A stretch of 64,000 nt of DNA, taken from contig CAOJCG010000002.1 in the NCBI GenBank assembly GCA_948356915.1, positions 1 through 64,000 on the forward strand, read 5' to 3'. A program made the position numbers and the translations under genes. Of the stretch, positions 1-11,427 are shown one piece after another; positions within the stretch are counted from its first letter, which is position 1, and each line of letters begins with the position of its first letter. The notes beneath the pieces are model-generated. The model had not been told where the DNA came from. It made no database searches and was given only the letters and a program-made list of their open reading frames with translations. Source of the DNA: an uncultured Clostridiaceae bacterium (GTDB lineage: Bacteria > Bacillota > Clostridia > TANB77 > CAG-508).

Positions 1-187
1 CTTACCGAGCTGGATTTTTTGTTTTTTGGATTCCTATTTTAGGACACCCTCTTCTCATACTATTTAAACTTTCTAATTCTTTCTTCTTCACTATTTAGAA
101 TACATTCTAATATAGTCATTTTTGCTCCTTTTATTAGGTAGTTTATTCGATGAATAAACAGCTAATAGCCACCCTTATAAATATTTC

Positions 188-2155
188 TTATTCTACTGTC
201 AATGTTGTACTGTTATTTAAGTTTAATTGATATTCTCTTCCTCCAAGTACTCCATCTATATATACTTTTATTGTTACTGTTCCTTTTCCTGATATTTTTA
301 CTGCTACTGCTTCGTTTGTTGGTTTTACGCTTTGCTCGTATGCTGTTTCAGTTGTTCCTTGTGAGGTTACTGTTACTTTTAATTTTACATCTTTTGGCTC
401 TATTTCGTTTCCTTCTTCATCTTTTTCTGGTTTATAATTTGTTATAGATTTTACATTTACTGTTACTGTTCCAGATTTTATTTCTGCTATTTTGTTTACT
501 GTTATTGTAATAGATGTTCCTTCATCTACTGCTTTTCCTACGTCTATACTTTGTTTTAGTACTATTCCAGCGTCTTTAGTAGTGTCTTCTTCATATACTA
601 CTTCTACTTTTAGTTTTGCGTCTGTTAGTTCTTTTTTAGCTGTTTCTTCTGCTTTCCCTATTACATATGGTACAGATACTTGTTCTTTTGCTTTGCTTAC
701 TGTAAGTGTTATTGTTGTTCCTGCTTCTATTTCTTTATCTTTTTCTATACTTTGTTTTAATACTATTCCTGGTTCAACTTTTGTACTTTCTTCTTCTACT
801 ACTTCTATATTTAAGTTTGCTTCTAAGCTTTCAATCATTTTTCTTGCTTCTTCTATTTTCTCGCCTTCTACTTTTGGCATAATTACTATTTTTTTACCTT
901 TACTTATTACTATTTCAAATTTTGAATTTTCTTTAATTGTATAATTTTTTCTGTATTTTGGATTTTGAGTTATAACCTTTCCTACTTCTATTTCTCCATT
1001 ATATTCTTCTCCTGTTATTTCATAAGTAAATTTTGTATTTTTGAATAGTTCTTTTATTTCTTCTTCTGTTTTTCCTGTTAGTTCTGGTATTGGTACATCT
1101 TTTACTGTTCCAATGTCCATAAGTGCTTTTGTTGCAAATATTGTTACAAAAAATAGTATTATGCATGAAATTATTATTATTGGTATTTTTGCTTTTGGAT
1201 GTTTTTCAAAGTATTTTTTTATTTTTCCTTTTTTCTTCTTATTTTCATTTTTGTTATTGCTTTCTTCATGTACTGTTTGTATGACTTGTGTACGTGCTGT
1301 AACATCTACTTCTTCTACAAAGTTACCTTCTGGCCTTTTTAGTGATACACTTAAGTCTTTTATCATTTCTGTTGCTGATGTGTACCTTAAGCTTGGATCT
1401 TTTTGCATTGCTTTCATTATTATTTGGTTTACTGCAAATGGAATAGATGGGTTTAATTTTATTGGCTCTACTGGTTTTTCTTGCATATGTTTTAGTGCTA
1501 TTGAAACTGGGGTGTCTGCATCAAATGGTACTCTTCCTGTTAGCATTTCATACATTACTACTCCTAATGAGTATAGGTCTGATTTTGCGTCTGTAAATCC
1601 TCCTTTTGCATGTTCTGGTGAGAAGTAATGAACTGAGCCTATTGTTGTCCCAAATGCTGTTATTGTAGAATTTGATACTGCTTTTGCTATACCAAAGTCT
1701 GTAACTTTTGCTAAGCCTTCTTCTGTAATTATTATATTGTGTGGTTTTATGTCTCTATGTACTATATTGTTTCTATGTGCTGCTTCTAGTGCTGAAGCTA
1801 TTTGTATAGCTATGTTTACACTCCATTTCCAAGGCAGGCTTCCATCTTCATTTATTATTTGTTTTAAGGTTTTTCCTTGTATTAGCTCCATTACTATGTA
1901 ATATACATTGTCTTCATGTCCTACATCATATATAGAAACTATGTTAGCATGGGCAAGTGCTGCAGCTGCTTGTGCTTCTGCATTAAATCTTCTTATAAAT
2001 TCTGCATCTGTTGTGTATTCATCTTTTAATACTTTAACAGCTACATATCGGTTTAATACATGACATTTTGCTTTATACACTGTTGCCATTCCGCCTTTTC
2101 CTATTTTTTCAATTATTTCGTATCTGTTTGCTATAAGCTTACCTACTAAATCCAT
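188..2155 (-). CDS. prkC: Ser/Thr protein kinase with PASTA repeats
   Basis: GKGGMATVYKA, HRDIKPHNI, DFGIAKA kinase motifs; TM segment; three PASTA-like repeats. Confidence 0.96.
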   Translation of the reverse strand: MDLVGKLIANRYEIIEKIGKGGMATVYKAKCHVLNRYVAVKVLKDEYTTDAEFIRRFNAEAQAAAALAHANIVSIYDVGHEDNVYYIVMELIQGKTLKQIINEDGSLPWKWSVNIAIQIASALEAAHRNNIVHRDIKPHNIIITEEGLAKVTDFGIAKAVSNSTITAFGTTIGSVHYFSPEHAKGGFTDAKSDLYSLGVVMYEMLTGRVPFDADTPVSIALKHMQEKPVEPIKLNPSIPFAVNQIIMKAMQKDPSLRYTSATEMIKDLSVSLKRPEGNFVEEVDVTARTQVIQTVHEESNNKNENKKKKGKIKKYFEKHPKAKIPIIIISCIILFFVTIFATKALMDIGTVKDVPIPELTGKTEEEIKELFKNTKFTYEITGEEYNGEIEVGKVITQNPKYRKNYTIKENSKFEIVISKGKKIVIMPKVEGEKIEEARKMIESLEANLNIEVVEEESTKVEPGIVLKQSIEKDKEIEAGTTITLTVSKAKEQVSVPYVIGKAEETAKKELTDAKLKVEVVYEEDTTKDAGIVLKQSIDVGKAVDEGTSITITVNKIAEIKSGTVTVNVKSITNYKPEKDEEGNEIEPKDVKLKVTVTSQGTTETAYEQSVKPTNEAVAVKISGKGTVTIKVYIDGVLGGREYQLNLNNSTTLTVE

Positions 2156-2184
2156 TATATTCTCCCCTTTGGCATATTTTAGTA

Positions 2185-2913
2185 TTATTGTTTTATTACT
2201 AATGCAGTAATATTGTCATATCCACCATTATTATTTGCAAGTTCTATTAATTTAAGTGGTGCTGATCTATAATCTTCTTTTATTACATTATTTATTGTTT
2301 CTTCTTCTACCATATTTGTTAGTCCATCTGAACAAATAAGTATTATATCATCTTTGTTTAACTCTTCATTCGTTACATCTACTTCTACAAAAGACATACA
2401 GCCTAATGCTTTTGTTAGCATATTTTTCTTTGGGTGATTTATTGCTTCTTCTTTTGTTATTGTGCCATCTTTTACTAGCTTTTCTACATAGCTATGGTCT
2501 ATAGTTAATTTTTTTAATTTTTCTTTACTTTGTATATATATTCTACTATCTCCTATATGTCCTATATATACTATATTATTATATATTAAACATACTTCTA
2601 AAGTAGTACCCATACCTTCTAATTCTTTATTTTCCTTAGATTTTTCATATACTACCATATTTGCATATTCCATACTATTTTTTATTAATTTTACTATTTC
2701 TTCTTTTTCTGTTAGAGTTTTTTCAAAATTACTTTCTATATAGTTTTTAGCTGATATTGTTGCTAACTTACTTGCAATTTCTCCTCCTGTATAACCACCC
2801 ATTCCATCTGCTAATATGTATAAGTTTATTAGGCTTTCTTTAGGTGATATATAGTAGTAGTCTTGATTCATGTCTCTTGCCTTTCCTATGTCAGTTTTTG
2901 CAAAAGCTTCCAT
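2185..2913 (-). CDS. prpC: PP2C-family protein phosphatase
   Basis: ADGMGGYTGGEIAS, GHIGDSRIY, CSDGLTN motifs; adjacent to prkC. Confidence 0.95.
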   Translation of the reverse strand: MEAFAKTDIGKARDMNQDYYYISPKESLINLYILADGMGGYTGGEIASKLATISAKNYIESNFEKTLTEKEEIVKLIKNSMEYANMVVYEKSKENKELEGMGTTLEVCLIYNNIVYIGHIGDSRIYIQSKEKLKKLTIDHSYVEKLVKDGTITKEEAINHPKKNMLTKALGCMSFVEVDVTNEELNKDDIILICSDGLTNMVEEETINNVIKEDYRSAPLKLIELANNNGGYDNITALVIKQ

Positions 2914-3049
2914 TCGTTCCTCCTATTTGATTGGAGGTTGGAAGTTGGAGGTTGGAGGTTGGATTTTTGGGTAATTTCTTCGAAGAGCGGACGATTAAAA
3001 TCGCCCCTACATTATTTCCAACTTCTAACTTCTAACTTCTAACTTCCAT

Positions 3050-4069
3050 TTATAAATTCTTTCTACGCAATTGCCCACATGCTGCGTCTATGTCTGAGCC
3101 TAGCTCTCTTCTTATTGTTGCTACTATTCCATGATCGTTTAGATAGTCTCTAAATTTCATTATATTTTCATTTGAACTTTTTGAAAATTTTCCATTTTCT
3201 ATTTTGTTTATTGGTATTAAGTTTACATGGCATAACATTCCTTTTAATAATTTTACTAGTTCTTTTGCATCTTCTAAATTATCGTTATTGTCTTTTGCTA
3301 GTGCATATTCAAATGAAATTCTTCTGTTCGTTATTTTTATATAATCTTTACATGCTTTTATTAGTTCTTCTATGTTATACCTATTATTTACTGGCATCAT
3401 ACTACTTCTTTTTTCATTATTTGTTGCATGTAGTGAAATTGATAATGTACATTGTATATTTTCTTTTGCTAAATCATATATACGTGGTACTAGCCCACTT
3501 GTTGATACACTTATGTGCCTTGCTCCTATATTTAACCCTTTTGGGTTATTTATTATTCTTATTGCTTTTATTACATTTTTATAGTTATCTAGTGGTTCTC
3601 CTATTCCCATAAATACTATGTTTGATATTTTATCTCCTATATCCTGCTCTACTGCTAATATTTGTTCTACTATTTCTCCTGATGTTAAACTTCTTACAAA
3701 TTTTATTCCAGTTGATGCACAAAATTTGCACCCCATTTTACAACCTATTTGGCAGGATACACATATTGTTTTTCCATGGTGATATTGCATTAGTACTGTT
3801 TCTATTGCGTTTCCATCTAATACATCAAATAAGTATTTTTTTGTGCCATCTGATGATTCTTGCTTTTTTATTATGTTGTAATTACACATAGTATAATTTT
3901 GTTTTAGTTTTTCTCTTAGTTCTAAAGAAAGGTTTGTCATTTCATCAAATTCTTTTACTTTATCTATATATAACCACTTAAAAATTTGCTCTGCTCTAAA
4001 TGGCTTTTCCCCTAAGGCTTTTAGCTCTTCTTTTAGTTCTTCTAAATTATAATCTTTTATATTTTTCAA
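3050..4069 (-). CDS. rlmN: 23S rRNA (adenine2503-C2)-methyltransferase
   Basis: CQIGCKMGCKFCAS radical SAM motif, FMGIGEPLDN, RRELGSDIDAACGQLR. Confidence 0.96.
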   Translation of the reverse strand: MKNIKDYNLEELKEELKALGEKPFRAEQIFKWLYIDKVKEFDEMTNLSLELREKLKQNYTMCNYNIIKKQESSDGTKKYLFDVLDGNAIETVLMQYHHGKTICVSCQIGCKMGCKFCASTGIKFVRSLTSGEIVEQILAVEQDIGDKISNIVFMGIGEPLDNYKNVIKAIRIINNPKGLNIGARHISVSTSGLVPRIYDLAKENIQCTLSISLHATNNEKRSSMMPVNNRYNIEELIKACKDYIKITNRRISFEYALAKDNNDNLEDAKELVKLLKGMLCHVNLIPINKIENGKFSKSSNENIMKFRDYLNDHGIVATIRRELGSDIDAACGQLRRKNL

Positions 4070-4313
4070 TTTATTACCTTCTTATTTTTTATTGTTGCAT
4101 CAATTCTGTATTTCCGTATAATTATTTTATATCATAAAGAGTTCTTTTTTTCAATACTTTTATAAATATTAATATTTGATGACTTCTTAGTTAATGGTTT
4201 TAAAAATAACAATTTTACTTTATATTTTATAATAAACTTTTTCTTTCATTTTCACAAATTTTGTGTTATACTCATAACTAAATCATATAAATTTATATAT
4301 GGAAGGTGTTTTT

Positions 4314-5171
4314 ATGGATAGATTTAAAGAAACTAAAAAGGCTGGGCTTTTTGGTATTTTTGGAAATATATTTTTATTAATTATAAAGGGAAGTATTGGC
4401 ATTTTAACTAATAGTCAAGCTATGATTGCTGATAGTGCTAATAGTGCTAGCGATATTTTTGCTTCTGTTATGACTTTTATTGGAAATAAAATAGCTAGTG
4501 AGCCTAAGGATGATTCCCATAATTTTGGACATGGAAAGGCTGAATATATCTTTTCACTATTTATTAGTATCTCTATGATTATAGTTTCATTAAAGTTATT
4601 ATTTGACTCTGTATTTTCACTTATAAATCAAAACTTTATGGAGTTTTCTTGGATTTTGGTTTTAGTTTGTATTGTTACTATTTGTGTTAAATTTTGTTTA
4701 TATATTTATACTAATAAATTGTGCAGAAAGTATAATAATATTCTTTTGGAAGCTAATAGTAAAGACCATAGAAATGACTGCATTGTAACGACATTTACAT
4801 TAATTTCTGTTCTTGCTAGTTTAGCTAATATTTATTGGGTAGATGGAGTTGTAGGAATAGGTATTTCTATATGGATTGCATTTACAGGCATTAAAATATT
4901 TCTAGAGAGCTATAATGTTTTAATGGATAAGGCTTTAAATGAAGATACCAAAGATTTAATTTTAAATATAATTAGAAATTATAAAGAGGTTCAAAATGTT
5001 ACCAATTTTTATACAACACCTGTTGGATACCAGTATATGGTAGTTCTAACAATATGTGTAGATGGCAATATGTCTACATTTGATAGTCATGCTTTGGCAG
5101 ATAATTTAGAAAATGAAATTAGTAATTTGAATGAAATTTATAGTACTACAATTCATGTAAATCCGGTTTAA
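4314..5171 (+). CDS. cation diffusion facilitator family transporter
   Basis: NSQAMIADSANSASDIFASV and HNFGHGKAEYI CDF motifs. Confidence 0.9.
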   Translation: MDRFKETKKAGLFGIFGNIFLLIIKGSIGILTNSQAMIADSANSASDIFASVMTFIGNKIASEPKDDSHNFGHGKAEYIFSLFISISMIIVSLKLLFDSVFSLINQNFMEFSWILVLVCIVTICVKFCLYIYTNKLCRKYNNILLEANSKDHRNDCIVTTFTLISVLASLANIYWVDGVVGIGISIWIAFTGIKIFLESYNVLMDKALNEDTKDLILNIIRNYKEVQNVTNFYTTPVGYQYMVVLTICVDGNMSTFDSHALADNLENEISNLNEIYSTTIHVNPV

Positions 5172-5216
5172 AAAATAAATTTTTACATTTATTAATTTGT
5201 ATGTTGTTAAAATAGA

Positions 5217-5395
5217 GCACACCTCACAGTACCACTATTAAAATCCGCTCCCAGCAAGTAATATATTTTATTTTTTCCATTTCGCCCTCCAAGACAAGGG
5301 GTATTCCCCCGCCTCAAAGGGCTGTCGGGACTACATTACAAAAATAAAATATATTACTTGCTTCGCGCTACTGTAGAAACAAGGAATGCATTTTA
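5217..5395. other. structured intergenic element, copy 1 (22-bp perfect stem)
   Basis: gcaagtaatatattttattttt (5254-5275) complements aaaaataaaatatattacttgc (5340-5361); flanks shared with 30408-30548 and 47928-48118. Confidence 0.6.
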
Positions 5396-5525
5396 TAACT
5401 ATGAATGAATAATTTTATATAAAATTTAAATTATTACTTGCTTTTTTATGTTAAATAATATATAATACATTCATCTTATGTAACCATTAATATAACAGTG
5501 AATACTTTATATGGAGGGATTCTTT

Positions 5526-5771
5526 ATGAAGAAACGGATTATTACAATTTTGGCGACATTAGCCTTAACTAGCTGCATAACAGCATGTTCTGGAACTTAT
5601 GCTTCTACTAATTCAGGTACTGAAAATAGCGGTGATTATTTTTGCTATTATTCTGACTTTACATCTGACTATCTTGATTTTCTTAAAACATTTAATTATG
5701 AGAAGTATGAGATTGTCAATATAACAAATGGATACAGCAGATGGTATGTTACGTATAAGTTGAAAGAATAA
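5526..5771 (+). CDS. small putative lipoprotein
   Basis: MKKRIITILATLALTSCITACSG signal peptide with lipobox; contains zero-frame CGG. Confidence 0.6.
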   Translation: MKKRIITILATLALTSCITACSGTYASTNSGTENSGDYFCYYSDFTSDYLDFLKTFNYEKYEIVNITNGYSRWYVTYKLKE

Positions 5772-5812
5772 CAAAGAAACTGGGCATTTTAAAGTGCCCA
5801 GTTTCTTTGTTA
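5765..5812. terminator. bidirectional hairpin terminator
   Basis: aagaaactgggca-ttttaaag-tgcccagtttctt between convergent genes. Confidence 0.8.
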
Positions 5813-8271
5813 TTTTATTACTATATTCCCTTCTCCATCCACATCTATTTTAGCTAGTTCATTTGCCTTTATAACTCCATCTAAAATGCCTTCTGCAATT
5901 TTATCTTCTAGCATACTCTGAATTGCTCTTTTTAAAGGACGTGCCCCGAAAGTTTGTGTCTATTCCTTTTTCTAATATTTTGTCTTTTACTTTTTCGGTA
6001 ATTTCTATTTTTATGTTTTGCTTTTCTAGTCTTTTCTCTACTTGTTTTAGCATAATATTTATTATTTGTTTTATTTCTTCATTTTGTAATTTATGGAATA
6101 CTATTATTTCGTCAATACGGTTTATAAATTCTGGTCTAAATTCTTTTTTAAGTTCTGCCAATACATCTTTTTTAGTATTTTCATATTCTTTTTTGCTTTC
6201 ATCATCTATACTTCCTGCTCCCATAAAACCTAAAGATTTTTTGTCTGTTATTAACCTTGCTCCTATATTTGATGTCATTATTATAACTGTATTTTTAAAG
6301 TCTACTGTTCTTCCATTGCTGTCTGTAAGCCTTCCATCATCTAATATTTGTAAAAGCATATTCATAACATCTGGGTGAGCCTTTTCTATTTCGTCAAATA
6401 AAACTACTGAATAAGGGTTTCTCCTTATTTTTTCAGTTAGCTGTCCGCCTTCATCATAACCTACATATCCTGGAGGTGAACCTATTAATTTAGAAACACT
6501 GTGACCTTCCATAAATTCTGACATGTCAATTCTTATCATGCTGTCTTCTTTTCCAAATAAGCTTTCAGCTAAAGCCTTTGAAAGCTCTGTTTTCCCTACT
6601 CCTGTTGGTCCTAAGAATAGGAATGAGCCTATAGGGCGGTTTGGGTCTTTTAAACCTACTCTTCCTCTTCTTATTGCTTTTGAAACTGCTTCTACTGCTT
6701 CATTTTGACCTATTACTCTTTCGTGCAAAGTTTTTTCTAAATTCTTAAGCCTTTTATTTTCATCCTCAGTTAGTTTTTGTGCTGGTATTCTTGTCCAACT
6801 TGCTATAATTCCCGCAATATCTTCCTCGGTTAATGTAATTATTTCTTTGCTATTTTTACTTTCCCATTTTTTCTTTTGTTTTTCTAATTTTTCTTCTAAT
6901 TCATGTTGTGTATCCCTTAATTTTGCAGCTTTTTCAAAATTTTGTGTATGAACTGCGTCATCTTTTTCTTTTAAAACTTTTACTAAATCTTCTTCTATTT
7001 GTTTTATTGAATCTGGCTGTGTATATGCCTTCATTCTTACCTTTGAGGCCGCTTCATCAATTAAATCTATTGCTTTATCTGGCAAAAACCTATCATTAAT
7101 ATATCTTACTGAAAGCTCCACTGCTGATTTTATTGCCTCTTCAGTAATTTTAACATTATGGTGTGCTTCATATTTATCTCTAATACCTTGTAATATTTTT
7201 ATAGTGTCTTCTACTGTAGGCTCTGTAACAGTAACTGGACTAAACCTTCTTTCTAGTGCACTATCTTTTTCTATATACTTTCTATATTCATTTAATGTAG
7301 TAGCACCTATAACATTTACCTCTCCTCTTGCCAAAAGAGGTTTTAAAATATTTGCCGCATCAACTGCACCTTCTGCTGAACCTGCACCAACTATAGTATG
7401 AATTTCATCTATAAATAAAATAACATCCCCTGCTTTTTTTACTTCATTCAAACATTTTTTTATTCTTTCCTCAAAATCCCCTCTATATTTAGCTCCTGCT
7501 ACCATACTAGAAATATCAATACTTACTACTCTTTTTCCTTTCAAAATTTCAGGTACATCTTCGGCAATTATTTTTTGTGCCAAACCTTCAACAACTGCTG
7601 TTTTTCCTACACCTGGTTCACCAATTAAACATGGATTATTTTTAGTTCTTCTTGAAAGAATTTGAATAACCCTTTCAATTTCATCTTTTCTACCTATAAC
7701 AGGATCTAACTTTCCGATCCTCTGCTTGTTTGGTTAAGTCTGAACCAAATTGATTTAATGTTGTTGTTTGATTGTAACTACTATTAGACTTATGGCTTAC
7801 ATTCTTATTATTTCCTAATAATGTTTCATCATCATTTAAAACCTTTACAATTTCATTATATAGTTTTTGTGGGTCAACATTTAAATCTAACATAATTCTA
7901 ACAGCCACACTATCACCTTCACGCATAATTCCAATTAATAAATGCTCTGTTCCAATATAATCATTTCCCTGTTTTTTAGCTTCTCTAAAAGCATTTTCAA
8001 TAACTCTTTTAGTTCTAGGTGTAAAACCCACACTACTTTCTATAGTATCCGTTGCTCCTTCATTAACACCAATTAAAGCTTCTATTTCCTTTAAAATTTT
8101 ATCTGGAGTAACACCTTGGTTTTCTAAAACTTTACCAGCAATACCAGCTCCCTCTTTTACCAACCCATATAAAAGGTGCTCAGTACCAATATAATTATGT
8201 CCAAGCTTAACAGCAACTTTATTGGCATGTTCTAAAGCTTTTTCTGCTCGTTTCGTAAATTTATATATCAT
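5810..8271 (-). CDS. clpC: Clp protease ATP-binding subunit ClpC, with two +1 frameshift sites at in-frame CGG (7714-7716, 5946-5948)
   Basis: N-domain ORF 7690-8271, AAA modules 5901-7583, C-terminus [24 protein letters not shown] in a third frame; each join needs removal of one C before GGN. Confidence 0.93.
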
Positions 8272-8426
8272 ATATCAAAATCTCCTTCCTTTCAAAAATC
8301 AACCAAAAGGGACGTCCTTTTTTCGAAATTTTTTACTAAAAGGGACAACCCTTTTAATTTCTTCTATGTAAAAGGAGTGTCCCCTTTAGCAAATTTTTTC
8401 GAAAAAAGGACGTCCCTTTTGGTTGA

Positions 8427-9440
8427 TTATTTTATTATTTCTTTTATTATTTCTGCTCGTTTTATATCTCTTTCGTATGCATTTAGTATTTTGCCTGCAT
8501 ATTTTTGTAGGTTTGCAGGTCTTGTGTATAATTCTAGTTTTTTTACTTTTGCGTCATTTAGCTCTTTTATTATTCCTAAGTCTGTTCCTAGTTTTATGTC
8601 TGATAGTAAACTTATACTTTCTTCTAAACTTAGTTTTACTGCGTTTGTTATTATTCCGTATGCTCTATATACTCTATCTTTTAGTTCTATTTCGTTTTTG
8701 GCTAATTTTTTTCTTGCTAGTCTTTCTTGTTCCATTACTTTTTTTGTTATATTTTCTAAGTTATTTATTATTTCTTCTTCTGTTATTCCTATTGTTTGAT
8801 TATTTGATATTTGGTACATGTCTCCTTTACTTTGACTTTCTTCTCCATATATTCCTCTTATTGTCATTCCAAAGCTATTTACTATGTGCAAAATTTTTGA
8901 AATATTTCCTGTTAATTTTAAGGCTGGCAGGTGCACCATTACAGATGCTCTTAGGCCTGTTCCTACATTACTTGGACATGCTGTTAAATATCCATATTTT
9001 TTATTAGCTGAAAAGTGTACGCTTTCATCTAATTTTTTATCTATCTCTTTTGCTAAGTTTATTGTGTTTTGTAAGTCTAGTCCACTATTAAATATTTGTA
9101 TTCTTATGTGGTCTTCCTCATTTATCATTATACATATATTTTCTTCGTCATTAATAAGTATTGCGCTTTCTTCTTCATTTCTATCTGATATAATGTCTGG
9201 ACTTATTACATGTTTTTCTACTAGTGTTAGTTTTGTTATATCATCCATATCTTTTATTCTTAGAAATTTTAGTCCATAGCCTAAACTTGGTGTAATAAAT
9301 TTTATTTTTTCTAATAGGTTATTTATATCTTCTTTTGAAAGTTTTTGTTTAAATGGTATATCTTTTATATTTCTTGCTAATCGTATTCTTGAACTTACTA
9401 TTACATCAGATTCTTTTCCATTATCTAAGTACCAATTCAT
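8427..9440 (-). CDS. mcsB: protein arginine kinase McsB
   Basis: VIVSSRIRLARNIKDIPF, YLTACPSNVGTGLRASVMVHLP phosphagen kinase motifs; downstream of mcsA. Confidence 0.95.
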   Translation of the reverse strand: MNWYLDNGKESDVIVSSRIRLARNIKDIPFKQKLSKEDINNLLEKIKFITPSLGYGLKFLRIKDMDDITKLTLVEKHVISPDIISDRNEEESAILINDEENICIMINEEDHIRIQIFNSGLDLQNTINLAKEIDKKLDESVHFSANKKYGYLTACPSNVGTGLRASVMVHLPALKLTGNISKILHIVNSFGMTIRGIYGEESQSKGDMYQISNNQTIGITEEEIINNLENITKKVMEQERLARKKLAKNEIELKDRVYRAYGIITNAVKLSLEESISLLSDIKLGTDLGIIKELNDAKVKKLELYTRPANLQKYAGKILNAYERDIKRAEIIKEIIK

Positions 9441-9552
9441 GCTTTTCCTCCTATATGGAAGTTGGAGGTTGGAGGTTGGAACTTTTGTTAATTTCTTCGA
9501 AGTATTTACCGTATATTCCAACTTCCAACTTCTAACTTCTAACTTCTATCTT

Positions 9553-10119
9553 TTATTTTATTTTTTTGATTTCATCTCTTGTTTTTGCTGCATCCTCATA
9601 TCGTTCTTCTTTTATTTCTTGTTTTAGTCTTTCTTGCAATTCTTCTAATTTGTTTTTTTCTTTTTTTGCTTTTTCTATATTTTCTTCTTCTATTTTCTTA
9701 TTTTCTACTAAGTTATTTGTAAATTTCAAATTTTTATCTTTTTCATTAAAATCTGTGGTTCTTCCTATATGTCTATTGGCTCCATGTATGTTCTTTAATA
9801 ATGGGTCTAACTTTGTTTTGAACTCTTCATAACAATTTTCACATCCAAATTTTCCTGTTTCTATAAAACCTTCATATGTCATATTGCATTTTGGACATGT
9901 TAATGTTTTCGGGCTTATTAAGCTTGGAATAGTTTCATCATACATGTCTAGCATATCTCCTAAAAAGCTTGAAAAACTTATTGGCATACTTAAGTTCATG
10001 TCTTCTATTCCTAGTTCTTTTGCACATTTTTCACATAAGTTCATTTGTTTTTTTACACCATTTATTATTTGTGTATAACGTATATTTGCTTCGTTTTCTC
10101 CACAATTTTGACAATTCAT
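9553..10119 (-). CDS. mcsA: McsA, UvrB/UvrC motif and zinc-finger protein
   Basis: CQNCGENEANIRYTQIINGVKKQMNLCEKCAKELG and CPKCNMTYEGFIETGKFGCENCY; C-terminal UVR motif. Confidence 0.94.
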   Translation of the reverse strand: MNCQNCGENEANIRYTQIINGVKKQMNLCEKCAKELGIEDMNLSMPISFSSFLGDMLDMYDETIPSLISPKTLTCPKCNMTYEGFIETGKFGCENCYEEFKTKLDPLLKNIHGANRHIGRTTDFNEKDKNLKFTNNLVENKKIEEENIEKAKKEKNKLEELQERLKQEIKEERYEDAAKTRDEIKKIK

Positions 10120-10240
10120 AAAAATCACTCCTTTTTTTGGAAGTTGGAGGTTGGATGTTGGAAGTTAGACTCTTAGGTAATTTCTTCGAAGTATTTACCC
10201 GATTTTCCAACTTCCAACTTCCAACTTCTAACTTCTTATT

Positions 10241-10691
10241 TTAATCAATTAAATTTAATAACATATTTTTAAATATTTTTGCTCTTATTATGTCTTTTAT
10301 TGGTTGATTTAGTGTTAGTACATTGTCACTGGTTGCTACCTTTAAAAGTTTTGCCCCAGTTTCATCTATCATGTTATATGATAAAAAGTTACTTATAAAT
10401 ATGTCTGCTTCTTGCGCTGTTAATGTTTCTCCAATATTATTTATAATATGCATGAAATAATTACTTTTTGTTATGTTTATTTTTTTTATTTTTATGTGGC
10501 CTCCACCACCTCGTTTGCTTTCTACATAATATCCTTGTGATGGTTTAAAACGTGTTGAAATTACATAGTTTATTTGTGATGGTACACAATTAAATTTTTC
10601 TGCTAAGTCATTTCGGCCGTATTTCTATATATTCTTCATCTTCTGTAAATAAATCTTTTATAAAATCTTCTATCATGTCTGATATTCTCAA
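10241..10691 (-). CDS. ctsR: CtsR transcriptional repressor with a +1 frameshift at in-frame CGG (10617-10619); N-terminus absent from the ORF track
   Basis: TTG start after gaggtgg; ISDMIEDFIKDLFTEDEEYIEI-(C)G-RNDLAEKFNCVPSQINYVISTRFKPSQGYYVESKRGGGGHIKI joins to ORF 10241-10453. Confidence 0.9.
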
Positions 10692-11124
10692 ATTATACCA
10701 CCTCTTTTTACTTTGACTTTCTTTGACCTATGATTATATTATATACTTTTTTTAATTTATGTCAATAGTTTTTTCTATTTTTTCTTTGTCATTTTATCCA
10801 TATCTTTTGCATTTTCTTTTTGTTTTTCAATAGTAGTCCATGCAAAATACGATGAAATAAATTCTCCATATTTAGTTGTATCTTCTATATCTTTGTAACT
10901 TTTTTTATCTTCATTCATAAAAACACCTCATTTTTATTTTGTACTTTTATTTATAAACTATTCTTTTTTACTTTTGTTTTACAAATTATTTTTGCTTTTT
11001 TAAAAAAAATGCCTGTTATACAAAATTTTTCCAGTTTATTTTAATTTTTTTTGAACACTATATATATTGTGAAAACATTCTATTTTTGTTTTCCACATAT
11101 ACACATTCTAGGAGGTGAAAAAAA

Positions 11125-11325
11125 ATGACAAATTCAAATAATAAAGTAGTTCCAGAAGCTAGAGAAGCTTTAAACAAATTCAAATATGAAGTTGCTAGTG
11201 AAGTTGGTGTAACTCTAAAAGATGGTTATAATGGTGATTTATCTTCAAGAGACGCTGGTAGAATAGGTGGTAACATGGTTAAGAAATTAATCGAAACTGC
11301 TGAAAGACAAATGGCTAACAAATAG
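11125..11325 (+). CDS. alpha/beta-type small acid-soluble spore protein
   Basis: YEVASEVGVTLKDGYNGDLSSRDAGRIGGNMVKKLIE. Confidence 0.95.
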   Translation: MTNSNNKVVPEAREALNKFKYEVASEVGVTLKDGYNGDLSSRDAGRIGGNMVKKLIETAERQMANK

Positions 11326-11427
11326 TTATAGTATATTTTAAGAAATAAAATATTAGAAAAACAGGAATTTATTTTTTGACTTTCTACATAGAAAGACAGG
11401 AAACAAGTTCCTGTCTTTCTTATTCTT

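Noticed and set aside
202-447. Leu/Phe/Ser-rich plus-strand ORFs antisense to long minus-strand genes (e.g. 202-447, 492-944, 1041-1628, 8423-9007, 48725-49519)
   Set aside because: Low-complexity hydrophobic translations that mirror real genes on the opposite strand; no RBS or family similarity.
2930-3050. Short direct repeats (ttggaggttggaggttgg / aacttctaacttct) as a CRISPR array
   Set aside because: No regular spacer length and no cas genes; they belong to dispersed intergenic repeats.
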